This document shows positions 11,086 to 21,345 of a stretch of DNA of 64,000 bases, piece after piece. Numbering within the stretch: position 1 is the first letter of the stretch; each line of letters starts with the position of its first letter. This DNA is from Timema cristinae (lineage: Eukaryota; Arthropoda; Insecta; Phasmatodea; Timematidae). Under the pieces are notes generated by a model. The model had not been told where the DNA came from and searched no databases. It was given only the letters and a program-made list of their open reading frames with translations. Location of the stretch: NCBI GenBank assembly GCA_039000515.1, contig JBCFYV010000100.1, positions 26,398,351 to 26,462,350 of the forward strand. Reading direction: 5' to 3'. The position numbers and the translations under genes are program-made.

Positions 11086-11167
11086 TCCCTGACTTTCCCT
11101 GACCTTTTTAAAGCTTCCCTGACTTTCCCTGACTATTATTTTTTTCCCTGACTTTCCCTGACTTTCC
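11086..11167 (+). promoter_or_regulatory. Right subterminal CCCTGAC repeat cluster
   Basis: Six CCCTGAC copies in three pairs just inside the right end, in the same orientation as the left cluster. Because the transposase gene points left, this cluster lies upstream of it and could also affect its transcription. That is inference. Confidence 0.55.
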
Positions 11168-11184
11168 AGAGCGTAGGAACCCTG

Positions 11185-11189
11185 CATTA
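11185..11189 (+). repeat. Target-site duplication of hAT transposon, right
   Basis: CATTA, identical to 7902-7906. The following ACAGACT continues the R1 repeat. Confidence 0.8.
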
Positions 11190-11436
11190 ACAGACTCCAT
11201 GATGTGTTTGTTTCGACCCAAATACACATCGAAGGGGAATAAGGTCACACACAGGTGGATCATGACAATAATTTTTAAAGGCACCCAAGAACATGGATAA
11301 TGTTACAATGACAAATATATTTTTAATACATTTGAAAGGTGCAGTTAAAATTGGAGGAAAGACATTAAAAATATTTTTCAGGACAGTTTTTATATCTCAA
11401 ACCCCTAAGAACCCCAGAAAATACTAGATTTAAATT
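11190..11436. other. No recognised feature
   Basis: The first few bases continue repeat R1; the rest is unassigned AT-rich sequence. Confidence 0.4.
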
Positions 11437-11620
11437 AATTTAAATATTACAGATACCTCTTTTAACCATAATCTAAAGTGTATTATAAAGGTTTCGTGAT
11501 TGTCTAACAGGTGGCAGCACTAACTCAATTTAAATATGACAAAGACCTCTGATTATAAACTAAAGTGTATTGGAAAGGTTACATGATTGTCTAAAAGATG
11601 GCAGCACTAGCTCAATTTGA
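11437..11620 (+). repeat. Diverged 89-bp tandem duplication
   Basis: Two copies in a row share 'ctaaagtgtatt', 'gattgtctaa' and GGCAGCACTA(A/G)CTCAATTT, the last block at 11511 and again 89 bp on. Several substitutions and small indels separate them. Confidence 0.65.
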
Positions 11621-12269
11621 ATTTACCCCCTTTCAGTCTTGTAGAACCTACCCTTCATGTGCATCGTAATTTGTAAATTCGTTTATGTTTGTAAAATGTT
11701 CATTGGTCCATGAAGTTTAACGAATACATTTATTTGAATATTAAAAATATCCAGTAATACCGCAGGTAATAGTTGAAATTGGGAATAAATAGTTTATTTT
11801 GAGCATGATAACTCAATATATACAATGGAAATTTACTCAATCCTGTGAAACTCAAAATGGAACACAGGGGGTATATATGTTTCCATGATTGCGACTGGAT
11901 AAAAAAAAAGGTCGTTGTAATCTCTGGACTCCACATGCGTCACATACGACAGCGCCCTATGATATGTATTCGATCAAGACAGTATGTCTTGTCACCATTC
12001 TAGTTTTTGGTTGCAGTGTTCATGTGTGTGTTTGTACTTAATTTATGATTGACTGAGCCACCGAGAACCATAAAACAATTTCATCCACAGCAGGACGTCG
12101 CTTTACAGTGTAGATTACTGTTATTACTCTTTCAAAATGGCCATGCCTCGTCCGTAAATCATTTATAAAGGACAATTAGTTGCACGCCACAGACACCCAC
12201 GTCTGAAATATTACTAAGAAATGGTTTGGACAGACATAACCTTTAACAAAAATTCTTCTATGTGTGACA
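11621..12269. other. No recognised feature
   Basis: Unassigned AT-rich DNA up to the minisatellite. No open frame of substance. Confidence 0.5.
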
Positions 12270-12949
12270 GTTTTCTAATCCTGTATTTCAAATGTCCCAC
12301 CCTTTTATGTTTTCTAATCCTGTATTTCAAGTGTCCCACCCTTTTAAGTTCTCTAATCCTGTATTTCAAGTGTCCCACCCTTTTAAGTTCTCTAATCCTG
12401 TATTTCAAGTGTCCCACCCTTTTATGTTTTCTAATCCTGTATTTCAAGTGTCCCACCCTTTTAAGTTTTCTAATCCTGTATTTCAAGTGGCCCACCCTTT
12501 TAAGTTTTCTAATCCTGTATTTCAAGTGTCCCACCCTTTTAAGTTCTCTAATCCTGTATTTCAAGTGTCCCACCCTTTTAAGTTCTCTAATCCTGTATTT
12601 CAAGTGTCCCACCCTTTTAAGTTCTCTAATCCTGTATTTCAAGTGTCCCACCCTTTTAAGTTTTCTAATCCTGTATTTCAGGTGTCCCGCCCTTTTAAGT
12701 TCTCTAATCCTGTATTTCAAGTGGCCCACCCTTTTAAGTTTTCTAATCCTGTATTTCAAGTGTCCCACCCTTTTAAGTTCTCTAATCCTGTATTTCAAGT
12801 GTCCCACCCTTTTAAGTTCTCTAATCCTGTATTTCAAGTGTCCCACCCTTTTAAGTTTTCTAATCCTGTATTTCAAGTGTCCCACCCTTTTAAGTTTTCT
12901 AATCCTGTATTTCAAGTGTCCCGCCCTTTTAAGCTATCTTTAACTCAAC
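12270..12949 (+). repeat. 39-bp minisatellite, about 17 units
   Basis: The unit runs CTAATCCTGTATTTCAAGTG then TCCCACCCTTTTAAGTT plus CT or TT. The period is exactly 39 and units differ at a few positions only. Because 39 is divisible by 3, three long open frames span the array (plus strand 12221-12943 and 12292-12954, minus strand 12214-12915), each encoding a 13-residue repeat such as KYRIRKLKRVGHL. These are consequences of the period, with no sign of real coding. Confidence 0.9.
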
Positions 12950-13367
12950 CTTAACTGTACCAAGTTTTCAACCAAAACGCAATCTTAACTTCCCCTTTTG
13001 TTTGATCATGCTTAGAACTAATTAAATGTTTAAGTTCCTATGCTCATCAGTCACATCAGGGGGGGGGGGGGGGGGGTTATTGAAAGCAGTTTGAGAACTG
13101 GTGGGTCGGACATCCTGTTTACTAGCCATGTGAACTCTGGTAAACACAAACACCAACTTTAATCAAGCGATGTATACAGAGTGGGTATACAGGATGGTAA
13201 ACAAGCTATCAAAACTCTTGAGTAATGATGAAATATATAATAAACAAAAAAATATTATTAAATCCAATTTGCATAAGAGGATAGTTAGAAAAATTACTAG
13301 ATCTACTTTCACATATTCATAAGTAAATTAATGTGATTAGGAGATGTCACTAAGAATCAATACCTAT
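12950..13367. other. Poly-G run and R2 fragment
   Basis: An 18-base G run lies at 13059-13076. A short piece at about 13285-13325 (ACTAGATCTACTTTCAC, TATTCATAAG) belongs to dispersed repeat R2. Nothing else is seen. Confidence 0.5.
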
Positions 13368-13659
13368 ATTATTATTATTATTATTATTATTAGCACCGCG
13401 TCTTACTACCCGTTCGGGTTATGCGCACTTACGCTAATGTGTAATGGTAGGGTGATTGTGAGATGAAATGAAGGACCTACAGTTTAACGTGGAATCCGAA
13501 CCACGGTGGAGGCCTGGCATTCCCCACATTCACAAAATGTCTTGTCAGAGGTGAAGGAAGGGTTTGGTAATCAGATAAATCTGTGCCGGGACCGAGGATT
13601 GAACCCCGGCCGCCCGCACAGAAGTCTGACACCTTACCCCCTAGACCACCAGGTCACCC
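13368..13659 (-). repeat. SINE family B, full length
   Basis: On the minus strand it begins GGTGACCTGGTGGTCTAGGG near 13658, has B-box-like GGGTTCAATCC, the B body and the 3' module, and ends in (TAA)n at 13368-13391. Its head abuts the tail of the short B copy that follows at 13667. Confidence 0.85.
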
Positions 13660-13666
13660 ATTTTTT

Positions 13667-13808
13667 ATTATTATTAGCACCACGTCTTACTACCCGTTAG
13701 GGTTATACGCACTTACGCTAATGTGTAATGGTAGGGTGATTGTGAGATGAAATGGAGGACCTACAGTTTAACGTGGAATCCGAACCACGGTGGAGGCCTG
13801 GCGTTCTA
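13667..13808 (-). repeat. Short SINE B (internal start)
   Basis: It has only the 3' half of SINE B. On the minus strand it begins TAGAACGCCAGGCCTCC, the same point (TGGAATGCC in the consensus) at which the short copies at 15606-15774 and 17814-17973 begin. It ends in a short (TAA)n tail. A possible target duplication (TATATT before the neighbouring SINE, CATATT after this copy) is weak. Confidence 0.75.
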
Positions 13809-15529
13809 CATATTCAATTCCTGCCATGGCTTAAAAATTGAGCATTGGCTAAATGTGGGCTTCCCCTTTCACAGGATAGAAACTTGAAATTTGGCAAACT
13901 TATAGCTTCTAGCCTGTAACCGACAGGAAAATTCCAAAAAGTAAAAAGAAAAAAAATAGCCCCTAACCCCTAAAAAAAAACTTCAAAATGTCGGAGCAAC
14001 TTTGAAGTCAGTGCGGACCTTTCTTTGGAAGCCTCTTGTGGCTAAACGGTAAGACCTATCAAAAAACGGATTGCACCAGAGCTAAGACAAAATTTATTTT
14101 AGGTAAATTTGGCACATTTTCCACACATTTTTAATTTTTTGACAAACTTATGGGACAGCTAGAATCATAAAACTGTAAAAATAAATCAACGTTCAAAACA
14201 ACGCTGGAATTACATTAGTTTACACTCACTGGGGGTTTGGGGGTGGAGCCCACCACGATCAAAGCGAGGTTCCATATAAAATAACACTAATAATAGACAT
14301 ATCGTAAAATGTTATCAATGTTGATCACAACAATTTAAAAAGAAACAAGCTCTTCCTTTCATTATCTTACTAATTAAATAAAGTGCGTTTACCTTTTTCT
14401 GGACGTCCACAAGATTATCGGAGCCCCTCTGTGTCGAGTAAAAGAAGTGGGAAGCTTTCAGTATCATCTCGTCTTATACCCGTGATGCATTTCTCGGAGT
14501 TTCAGTAGACACAATCGTTAGAACAACGTAGTCCAACACACTACCTTGACCTTACTGCCCTACCCCGATTTGAACAAGAATACACAAAACACAACCGACA
14601 AAGAGATAACCTCGCAGAGCACTTTGTTCACTTCTTGTTAGTGCTTCTTATGGGGGAGAGGGGGGTCAAACGTACATACAGTTATAAATTATTCTATGTC
14701 AAAAGTCACAATGTTGAAAAAAATATATATTTATCAGCAGCCAAAATATTGGTATCTGAGAGTAGTTTACCTTGATTTATAAATAAACAAGGTTTTTTTA
14801 AAACTTTTAGATTTGGGAATTTTTTTTTTTTTGCATGTTTTAGAACAATCGATACTTCCCAGTCTGAAGCTTTTTTTCTTTATTCAGTAGTTATTAACTT
14901 TGTTAACACCCGGAACGTCCAGAATTTTGTGGAAACAAGCCCACTAGTATACTTCCTGATAAATCTCCACCAAAAGTCATAAAAAAATATTTAAAAAAAG
15001 TTTTAAAACAAAATCAAATCCTTCGCAAAGCCTCAAACAGTTGTAAGTGAGCGATTTGGTAAAAATTATTGTCAGACAAATCGGATCTAACCGCACTTCT
15101 ATAAATCTGGAGAACATACCTTTATATATATTTTAAATAAATATGGGCGTGAGGAATTGATTTAGAATCTAACGGATCGATCGGTAAAAATCTTCTGTCC
15201 TCGAAGCGCACTAAAACTACACAAGACAATACTTGGCGGGACAAAATGTGACGGGAGTGGACCCTTCCGACCACTCGTATGTAAAGCAATTAAACACGAA
15301 CACGATTTTCATCGCGATTATAACCCGGGCACTGCGTCACATCGTGTAACGCGTGTTGCAAAACACGAACCGGTTGAAATGAACTAGGCCCTAGATGTTT
15401 CCTGTTGCAACATAAGGCAAATGAAAAACTGAATGACTGAATAAATAAGTGCTCCGATTAGTTTTATTTAAAAAACAACATAAGAAAGACTTGTCTATGA
15501 AGAACATAAGTGTTTTATTCTAAATTGTT
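13809..15529. other. Unassigned; possible old repeat
   Basis: 13840-14290 contains phrases common in old transposon DNA (ACTTGAAATTTGGCAAACTT; a similar phrase recurs near 56990) but no ends. The remainder, including a moderately GC-rich stretch around 15180-15400, shows no gene or repeat that I can define. Confidence 0.4.
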
Positions 15530-15601
15530 TCTACGACTGCTTATTTACTTCTTACTACGATAAACAGTGTGCTGTTAATACTTGATTTTAAGATAAGTCT
15601 A

Positions 15602-15605
<4 letters not shown>

Positions 15606-15642
<37 letters not shown>

Positions 15643-15774
15643 GCACCGCGTCTTACTACCCGTTCGGGTTATACGCACTTACGCTAATGTGTAATGGTAG
15701 GGTGATTGTGAGATGAAATGAAGGACCTACAGTTTAACGTGGAATCCGAACCACGGTGGCGACCAGGCATTCCA
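15606..15774 (-). repeat. Short SINE B with clean TSD
   Basis: Begins TGGAATGCC on the minus strand at 15774 and ends in (TAA)n at the left. It is flanked by an exact 13-bp duplication ATAAGTCTATGTT (15593-15605 and 15775-15787). It is therefore an independent insertion of the 3' half only, not a full copy that was later deleted. Confidence 0.9.
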
Positions 15775-15816
15775 ATAAGTCTATGTTGCTTAATCTAAAT
15801 GATAAATACAACATGC

Positions 15817-15820
<4 letters not shown>

Positions 15821-15881
<61 letters not shown>

Positions 15882-16134
15882 GCACCACGTCTTACTACCC
15901 GATCGGGTTATACGCACTTACGCTAATGTGTAATGATAGGGTGATTGTGAGATGAAATGAAGGACCTACAGTTTAACGTGGAATCTGAACCACGGTGGAG
16001 ACCTGGCATTCCCCACATTCACAAGATGTCTTGTCAGAGGTGAAGGAAGGGTTTGGTGATCAGATAGATCCGTGCCGGGACCGAGGATTTAACTCCGGGC
16101 CCCCAACACCTTACCCTTAGACCACCAGGTTACC
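15821..16134 (-). repeat. SINE family B, full length
   Basis: Full head, body and 3' module on the minus strand, with a (TAA)n tail of about 60 bp at 15821-15880. The head is slightly decayed around 16090-16130. Confidence 0.85.
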
Positions 16135-16185
16135 TAACCTAGTGTTAATTTACGGTACTTTTTTATATGATAAACACAACATACT

Positions 16186-16420
16186 TTTTTTTTGGCACCG
16201 TAACTTACTACTCCTTCGGTTTATACGCCTATGTACTAATTACGTTGATGGTTTAGGGACAAGGAAGGTTTAATTGAAAGAAAATGCACCCGCATTTGTG
16301 TAGGAGAGTGGAAAACCATTTGGAGAAAACCACCCTCAGTGCGCCCGATCTCCCGTCTACGGCAGTTTAGTCCAACACGAGATAAGAGCGTTAGAGCACG
16401 CGGCCACCGAAGCGGGTCAT
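16186..16420 (-). repeat. SINE family C with poly-A tail
   Basis: The head ends GCGGGT at 16417 (minus-strand start ACCCGCTTCGGTGGCC). The tail is an A run (T9 on the plus strand) rather than (TAA)n. Flanking AACATACT copies at 16178-16185 and 16421-16428 are the target duplication. Confidence 0.75.
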
Positions 16421-16510
16421 AACATACTGCTAATCTACTTGTTTTATGATGAACAGGACATACTGCTAATCTACTTGTTTCTACGATATTTATAACTTAG
16501 TGAATGTTAA

Positions 16511-16593
16511 AAAAAAATGAATCAATAGCTTGATCCTACAACGGAATATAAACCAGGGAACCTTTGGTCAGCCTACAAACATTGTCTCGACTA

Positions 16594-16627
<34 letters not shown>

Positions 16628-16679
16628 CTTGACACGTTCTTGACTAACAAAAAGTACGCAGACAGGAGCGTACATATAG
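16511..16679. repeat. (TTA)n microsatellite in unassigned DNA
   Basis: A (TTA)n run at about 16594-16624 without a SINE attached. It could be an orphan tail. Confidence 0.5.
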
Positions 16680-16860
16680 CCTCTTCTGGTTTTTAGGGGA
16701 AAGGGAGATATATGCTCGAATCCCACCAGAGTGTAATCTGGAATATTTTCCTACTCTCTTTCCACGCAGATTCAGGTGCATTCACTCTAAATTCTACCTT
16801 TATCATCCTCACCCCATTAGTGTAAACACTCGGATGGTCCAAATGCGGTGCACGGATAAA
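16680..16860 (+). repeat. SINE family C, decayed
   Basis: GGAGATATATGCTCGAATCC resembles the T-arm of family C. It is followed by CTCTTTCCACGCAGATTC and a weak 3' module (GATGGTCCAAATGCGGTGC). Strongly diverged. Confidence 0.5.
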
Positions 16861-16887
16861 CACAAAAGTAGTTGTTAGCCGTTTTCC

Positions 16888-16965
16888 CGTGGTTATGTAG
16901 TTACTGTGACCTACCACGACTTCAGAGGTACGTGGTTCAATTCCGATTGGTGCTAGCGGACACAT
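16888..16965 (+). repeat. tRNA-like SINE head, other family
   Basis: CGTGGTTATGTAGTTACTGT resembles a tRNA D-arm/A-box region and GTGGTTCAATTCCG a T-arm/B-box. No body or tail typical of A, B or C follows. Cloverleaf pairing is too poor for a working tRNA. Confidence 0.4.
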
Positions 16966-17551
16966 TTACCATTTACATACGGGTTTATCATGCTATCTAT
17001 TAGTAAATACTATCAGAATTGCCCTACTTTGCCCGGGGTAACCACGCAATGCATTGCATGCACGCTTTTATTTGCTTCAAACAGAAAACAAAACTTTATT
17101 TTATTTCTTCCAACCCAGTTTAAATTAAATTTTAAAAAAATGTAATAAAAAAATTTAAAATTCCAGTTTCAAGCTGCACATGTTCGGGCACAGGGGCTAC
17201 TAATTTTAAAATGTCAGCCCTCTGCTTGCAGTAGATATCGCACAATGCTCGTGACAGACAGACAAATTCTTCATTTGTGTATATATATTATATATATTAT
17301 ATATATAATATATATATAACTATACACGCTGGGGCAGGGTGTCGTGAGTTAGGATCACTGTCTTAGTTTGTAAGTCATCTCATAGTCAAATCTCAACGTT
17401 TACAGAGTGTGAAAATAGTACAGAAATATATTCTTTAAAAAAAAACTCTAATAAGGTAAAATAAAGTGCACCAGCATTCGTCTCAACGTGGCCCACTCTG
17501 CCGGCCACCGTTTAATTCTCGTCCTCCTTGACTATGATCAGTTTCAAACAT
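16966..17551. other. Unassigned; TA-rich run
   Basis: A TA-rich palindromic microsatellite lies at about 17278-17320. Otherwise nothing is recognised. The last 12 bases (17540-17551) are the left target duplication of the composite SINE. Confidence 0.5.
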
Positions 17552-17812
17552 TATTATTATTATTTAGCACCGCGTCTTACTACACGTTCGGGCTATACGC
17601 TTTAAGTACTAATTACGCTAATGGATTAGGAATTGGGAAGGTTTAATTAGAGGAAGTGAACCCACATTTGCGTGGAGGGAGAGTGGAAAACCATTTAGTA
17701 AACCCCCCCTCTAGCCAGTTCACCCGACGGAGATTCGAACCTCGCTCTCCTTGCCCTCAGCAGTCGAGCTCAACACGACTAGCGCGTTAGCTAACTACGC
17801 CACCGAGGCGGG

Positions 17813-17813
<1 letters not shown>
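17552..17813 (-). repeat. SINE family A, full length (composite part 1)
   Basis: Minus-strand start ACCCGCCTCGGTGGCGTAG, B-box-like GGTTCGAATCTCC, shared A/C body, 3' module and (TAA)n tail at 17552-17565. It lies inside the (TAA)n tail of the short SINE B that follows, and the pair has one outer target duplication. Confidence 0.85.
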
Positions 17814-17843
<30 letters not shown>

Positions 17844-17973
17844 ACCGTGTCTTACTACCCGTTAGGGTTATACGCACTTACGCTAATGTGTAATGGTAGG
17901 GTGTTTGTGAGATGAAATGGATGACCTACAGTTTAACGTGGGATCCGAACCACGGTGGAGGTCTGGCATTCCA
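17814..17973 (-). repeat. Short SINE B (composite part 2)
   Basis: Begins TGGAATGCCAGACCTCC on the minus strand, the same nucleotide as the copy ending at 15774. The duplication AGTTTCAAACAT at 17540-17551 and 17974-17985 brackets this copy together with the SINE A. Either SINE A inserted into this copy's tail, or the two moved as one unit. Confidence 0.85.
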
Positions 17974-17985
17974 AGTTTCAAACAT

Positions 17986-18415
17986 AATGGCGGAAATTGT
18001 ATGTTCGACATTATCTTGCTATCAAATTATAAAACAAATATATTCCCCTTCTTTACATTCATTAAAATAACTCAAATTGTGTAATCAGTTTGGGGCACTG
18101 AGTTCAGTTTTCAAATAGCTTTACTAAGCGCACAACTTACTAACTAGCTTAGATTAAGATAGCAAACTTTCCTATACACACCCATATTTAAGAGAGATAA
18201 TAACTATTGTATTCGAACAAGAGGAAGAACCTATACTTATTTACATTACAGGCACCAAGTGGATTCGAACAAAGCCCCCAATATTTGTGGGCATCGTGCA
18301 GATAAAATAGTTGTCAAGAAGCACCTGAGACGTTATATTGGGCCTTAAACTAGCCTTTTAAATACCTACAACCAGTTAAGTATTGTCTGGGTGTAGACCG
18401 ACATTTTCCACTTCC
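17986..18415. other. No recognised feature
   Basis: AT-rich, without open frames or repeats that I can assign. Confidence 0.5.
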
Positions 18416-19461
18416 ACGTAAAGACTCACCATTATCTCGAGATAAATTTTTTTTCACGATACAAATACTTTACCTTGATATGAAGAAGTAAAAACACTGA
18501 CATCCAATCCGACAAAACCTATCTAAAGTACATACAACAGCCGAGTTTACTTGGATGACAGCTCACAAAGTTACCAGAAATAGTCCCTAATGTATCCCTA
18601 AGCTAATGCGCTAGTTTCGTGTTGAGCTATACTGCCGAGGACGGGGAGGTCAAGGATCGAATCTAGGCCGGCTGGATTTGTTTTCCACTCTCTCTCCCCA
18701 CGTGAATGCGGGTTCACTTCCTCTATATTCAACTTTCCCAACTCCTAACTAGTACTTAAGAGTATAACCCGAACGGATAGTAAGACATGGCGCATAAAAA
18801 AAGTACGTTGAACAAACAATTGAATAAAGCGTCTAAATTGAAAATGTAGTTAACATTTCGACACCCGAATCGGTGGGCACGCGGACTAACCGCCGAGTTC
18901 ATCTAATCTGGTTCACTAGTGAGGGGGATTTTAAGGTTCGAACCCTGACCAATTTTACTGATGGCTATTTTCCTTCAACTTTTCCTATTTTACCTCCTCA
19001 ACAATGTGGGCACATTTTCTCGAAATTCAACCTTCTCGTCTCTTAACATATAACAATCAAAAATGCGTCAAACCTGAACGGTTTGTAAGTTATGAAGGTA
19101 ATCAAAATAAAGTTTGACACGACGGTGACCTGACTCGGTGCCGCACGGTCTAAGTCGTTACGCTCACTCTCACAGTGGACTACACTGCCAACGACGGTGT
19201 ATCAAAGTTCGAATCCCAGTCGTGTGTACTGAGGGGCTTTTCCCCCCCAAATGGGGTTTTACTTTTCCTCCACGAAAATGCCGGTACACTTCCTCTAAAT
19301 AAATATAGCCTTCCTCACAGTTAGTAAAACGAGGTGATAAGAAAAAAAATCAACAGCTCGACACGAGTCCTTAAAAGAAGGGCCATGGACTTTAAATTAA
19401 ATTCGGCAAGCGGGAACTTTTCCAACGATACTTGGATGAATGACAACGACTCAAAATAAAC
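18416..19461 (+). repeat. Segmental duplication, copy 1
   Basis: A 1046-bp stretch nearly identical to 22276-22610 joined to 24332-25032. It contains a SINE A derivative (18595-18797) and two SINE C derivatives (18860-19110 and 19128-19340), with a MITE-like fragment at 18545. The copies begin at the same base (ACGTAAAGACTCACC). Copy 1 ends at the assembly gap, so its true right end is unknown. Confidence 0.85.
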
Positions 19462-19561
19462 NNNNNNNNNNNNNNNNNNNNNNNNNNNNNNNNNNNNNNN
19501 NNNNNNNNNNNNNNNNNNNNNNNNNNNNNNNNNNNNNNNNNNNNNNNNNNNNNNNNNNNNN
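19462..19561. other. Assembly gap (100 N)
   Basis: Exactly 100 N, a conventional placeholder of unknown true size. It begins where copy 2 of the duplication continues with ATGAAAAATGCCACACC. Confidence 0.95.
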
Positions 19562-20689
19562 CAAACAGCTGTGTACAATTTGGCCAAAAGAAAACATGCT
19601 AACTTTGAAGCATAATTTTACGTTTATGTTTATTTTACTATACACTACCATATATGTTATTTTAAGCTTATAGAGATACAATTAGCCCAGAATAAATTAT
19701 AATCGGGAGGTTCTAAGAGTTGTGAAAGTAATTTTGAGTAACAATGTTTTTGGCATATTTTCTGTTAATACAAAATTATAATCTATATAAAATAGTAACT
19801 TGTACTGTCTAAATATAAAGGGTATGTATGTGAATAAGTTAAATGATTGTAATGTACATGTATGCCTATTATTAATAACACAGTAGTGTGAATTGATATA
19901 TTGATATATAATAATTACACGAAGTTCGGTTGAAGAAAAAGGATGTCCAAACCAAAAAACTATGAGGGTGATCCATGCAAGACAAAATTCAAGGTTATTT
20001 TAGTTTCGCCACATGGGAGTCCGAAGGTCACCGACTTGGGGGTTGAGTAAAAGTACAGGTTAAGGGAATTTTCAAAAGGTTTTTGCGTTTATCAGGACAT
20101 ACCGAATACTTTTAATCAAAGATTTAAGGCCGGGAGCGTTTGGATGTCAAAGTTAGCGTCATCAGAAGTTATAAGATGTCCGAAGAGAGGGTTATTCAAG
20201 CAGTTCTTGTTGCTGCTCTAAGGAGGGCAGATGCTCCAATAGAATAGTTCCACGCGATCTTTTAACACTATATTTTTTACTATTGATTTGATCAAGGATA
20301 CTTTCGGCCTCTTAGTCTGTGGAGATTTGTTTAAAGGTTTCTTTAGTCACCGCAGTAATATCAGACTAGTCTCTATCATAACGCAATAAATATCCACCAC
20401 ACGATCACATTTAATTTCATTTGCCTTTAACTCCAAGTAAAGTTACCCTAATTACAGTAATGACGGCCACAGAACAAATTGACTAAACAATATCAACATA
20501 ATAGTGGGAAAAGCAGTGTTAAAATTATGATAGCCGAAAATGTATTTTGTGCCTTAAAAATTAATAAAAGGCACGACTATTCAATTTTATTTTGTTTGTT
20601 AAAGATAAAATTAAAACTTATTGGTGTCCTACCCAACGTGTGGGACCATAGTAAAATCTTATTTACTTGAAACTAATTATACTAGTGTT
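19562..20689. other. No recognised feature
   Basis: Unassigned AT-rich sequence. Short open frames only (63 codons at 20479-20670), without recognisable motifs. Confidence 0.5.
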
Positions 20690-21345
20690 ATTTGTTAGGG
20701 CTTTTATAAGTAAAATTGTGCCCGGGAATACTCCGCCTTCCCAGAAAAAGAGGAAAATTTAGCCCTCCCATGAATCATCACACTAATAGGTGAGACAAGT
20801 GCACCCACACGACCTTGTCTGTCTCACCTAAATAATTTTAACAAGGTCGTGTTGGAACACTTTTCTCACTTTCCTTAAGACCTTACCATTTCCACCGGCG
20901 TAAATCGGTTCATCGCATCCTTATGATCAGGAGGGTGGGTATTTAAAATCTACTCATCTCACAATATGAGGTCTTGAGGAGGTCAAATTACATCGATCCA
21001 TCGCACCTGTCTCTTTGCCTGTTGTTAAAGTTAGGCTAGGTTAGGTTTTTCAATGAAATAAAGATTAGTGTGTATCTGTAAGTATTTGATGTGAACGTGT
21101 AGATTGAAGTTACCAAACTAATTATTGATGACCTTTTACTCAATTTTTTTTACTCCAGGCTAGACTCATCAAACACATTGTTAGGTCCTTGGGCGTACTT
21201 GTTTTGTAAGTTTGTAAAACAATGTGTAGGGCGCACTTTTCCCACCTGATGGTGTGATGATTGATAGGAGGGCGCAATTTTCCCCTTTTTTCTGGAAAGG
21301 CACATTTTTTCCGAGCGCAATTTCCATAATCCTTTATAACAACCA
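20690..21345. mobile_element. Fold-back (inverted-repeat) element
   Basis: Arms at about 20700-20812 and 21225-21345 are inverted copies with mismatches: GGAAAATTTAGCCCTCCCAT and AATCATCACAC on the left match CAATTTTCCCC and GTGTGATGATTGATAGGAGG on the right. The interior has another inverted pair, ACACGACCTTGT and ACAAGGTCGTGT. No coding region; target duplication not seen. Confidence 0.6.

Larger units (their letters stand above)
7907..11184 (-). mobile_element. Complete hAT-superfamily DNA transposon
   Basis: A 3278-bp element with terminal inverted repeats CAGGGTTCCTAC (left) and its complement at the right end, and one intact transposase gene on the minus strand. Inside each end is a cluster of TTCCCTGAC motifs, four on the left and six on the right, in the same orientation at both ends. 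All the parts an autonomous transposon needs are present and undamaged as far as I can see. The 5-bp target duplication sets it apart from classical 8-bp hAT elements, and a hAT lineage with short target sites would explain it. No second copy of this element lies in the window. Confidence 0.9.
15530..16510 (+). repeat. Diverged ~35-bp tandem array split by three SINEs
   Basis: Pieces between the SINEs share a unit like TGATAAACAGGACATACTGC plus TAATCTACTTGTTT: about 15545-15605, 15775-15820, 16143-16185 and 16421-16500. The array was one block that took in a short SINE B, a SINE B and a SINE C. Confidence 0.6.

Noticed and set aside
10987..11229. 80-codon minus-strand frame with KVRESQG repeats
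   Set aside because: It translates the CCCTGAC subterminal cluster and runs over the transposon end.
12270..12949. Regular repeats resembling a CRISPR array
   Set aside because: Units are contiguous with no unique spacers, and the genome is eukaryotic.
12214..12954. Three open frames of 220-240 codons
   Set aside because: They all fall on the 39-bp minisatellite. A period divisible by 3 keeps any stop-free frame open, and both strands are open at once.
16600..16624. Orphan (TTA)n as a SINE
   Set aside because: No module or target duplication next to it; an ordinary microsatellite cannot be excluded.
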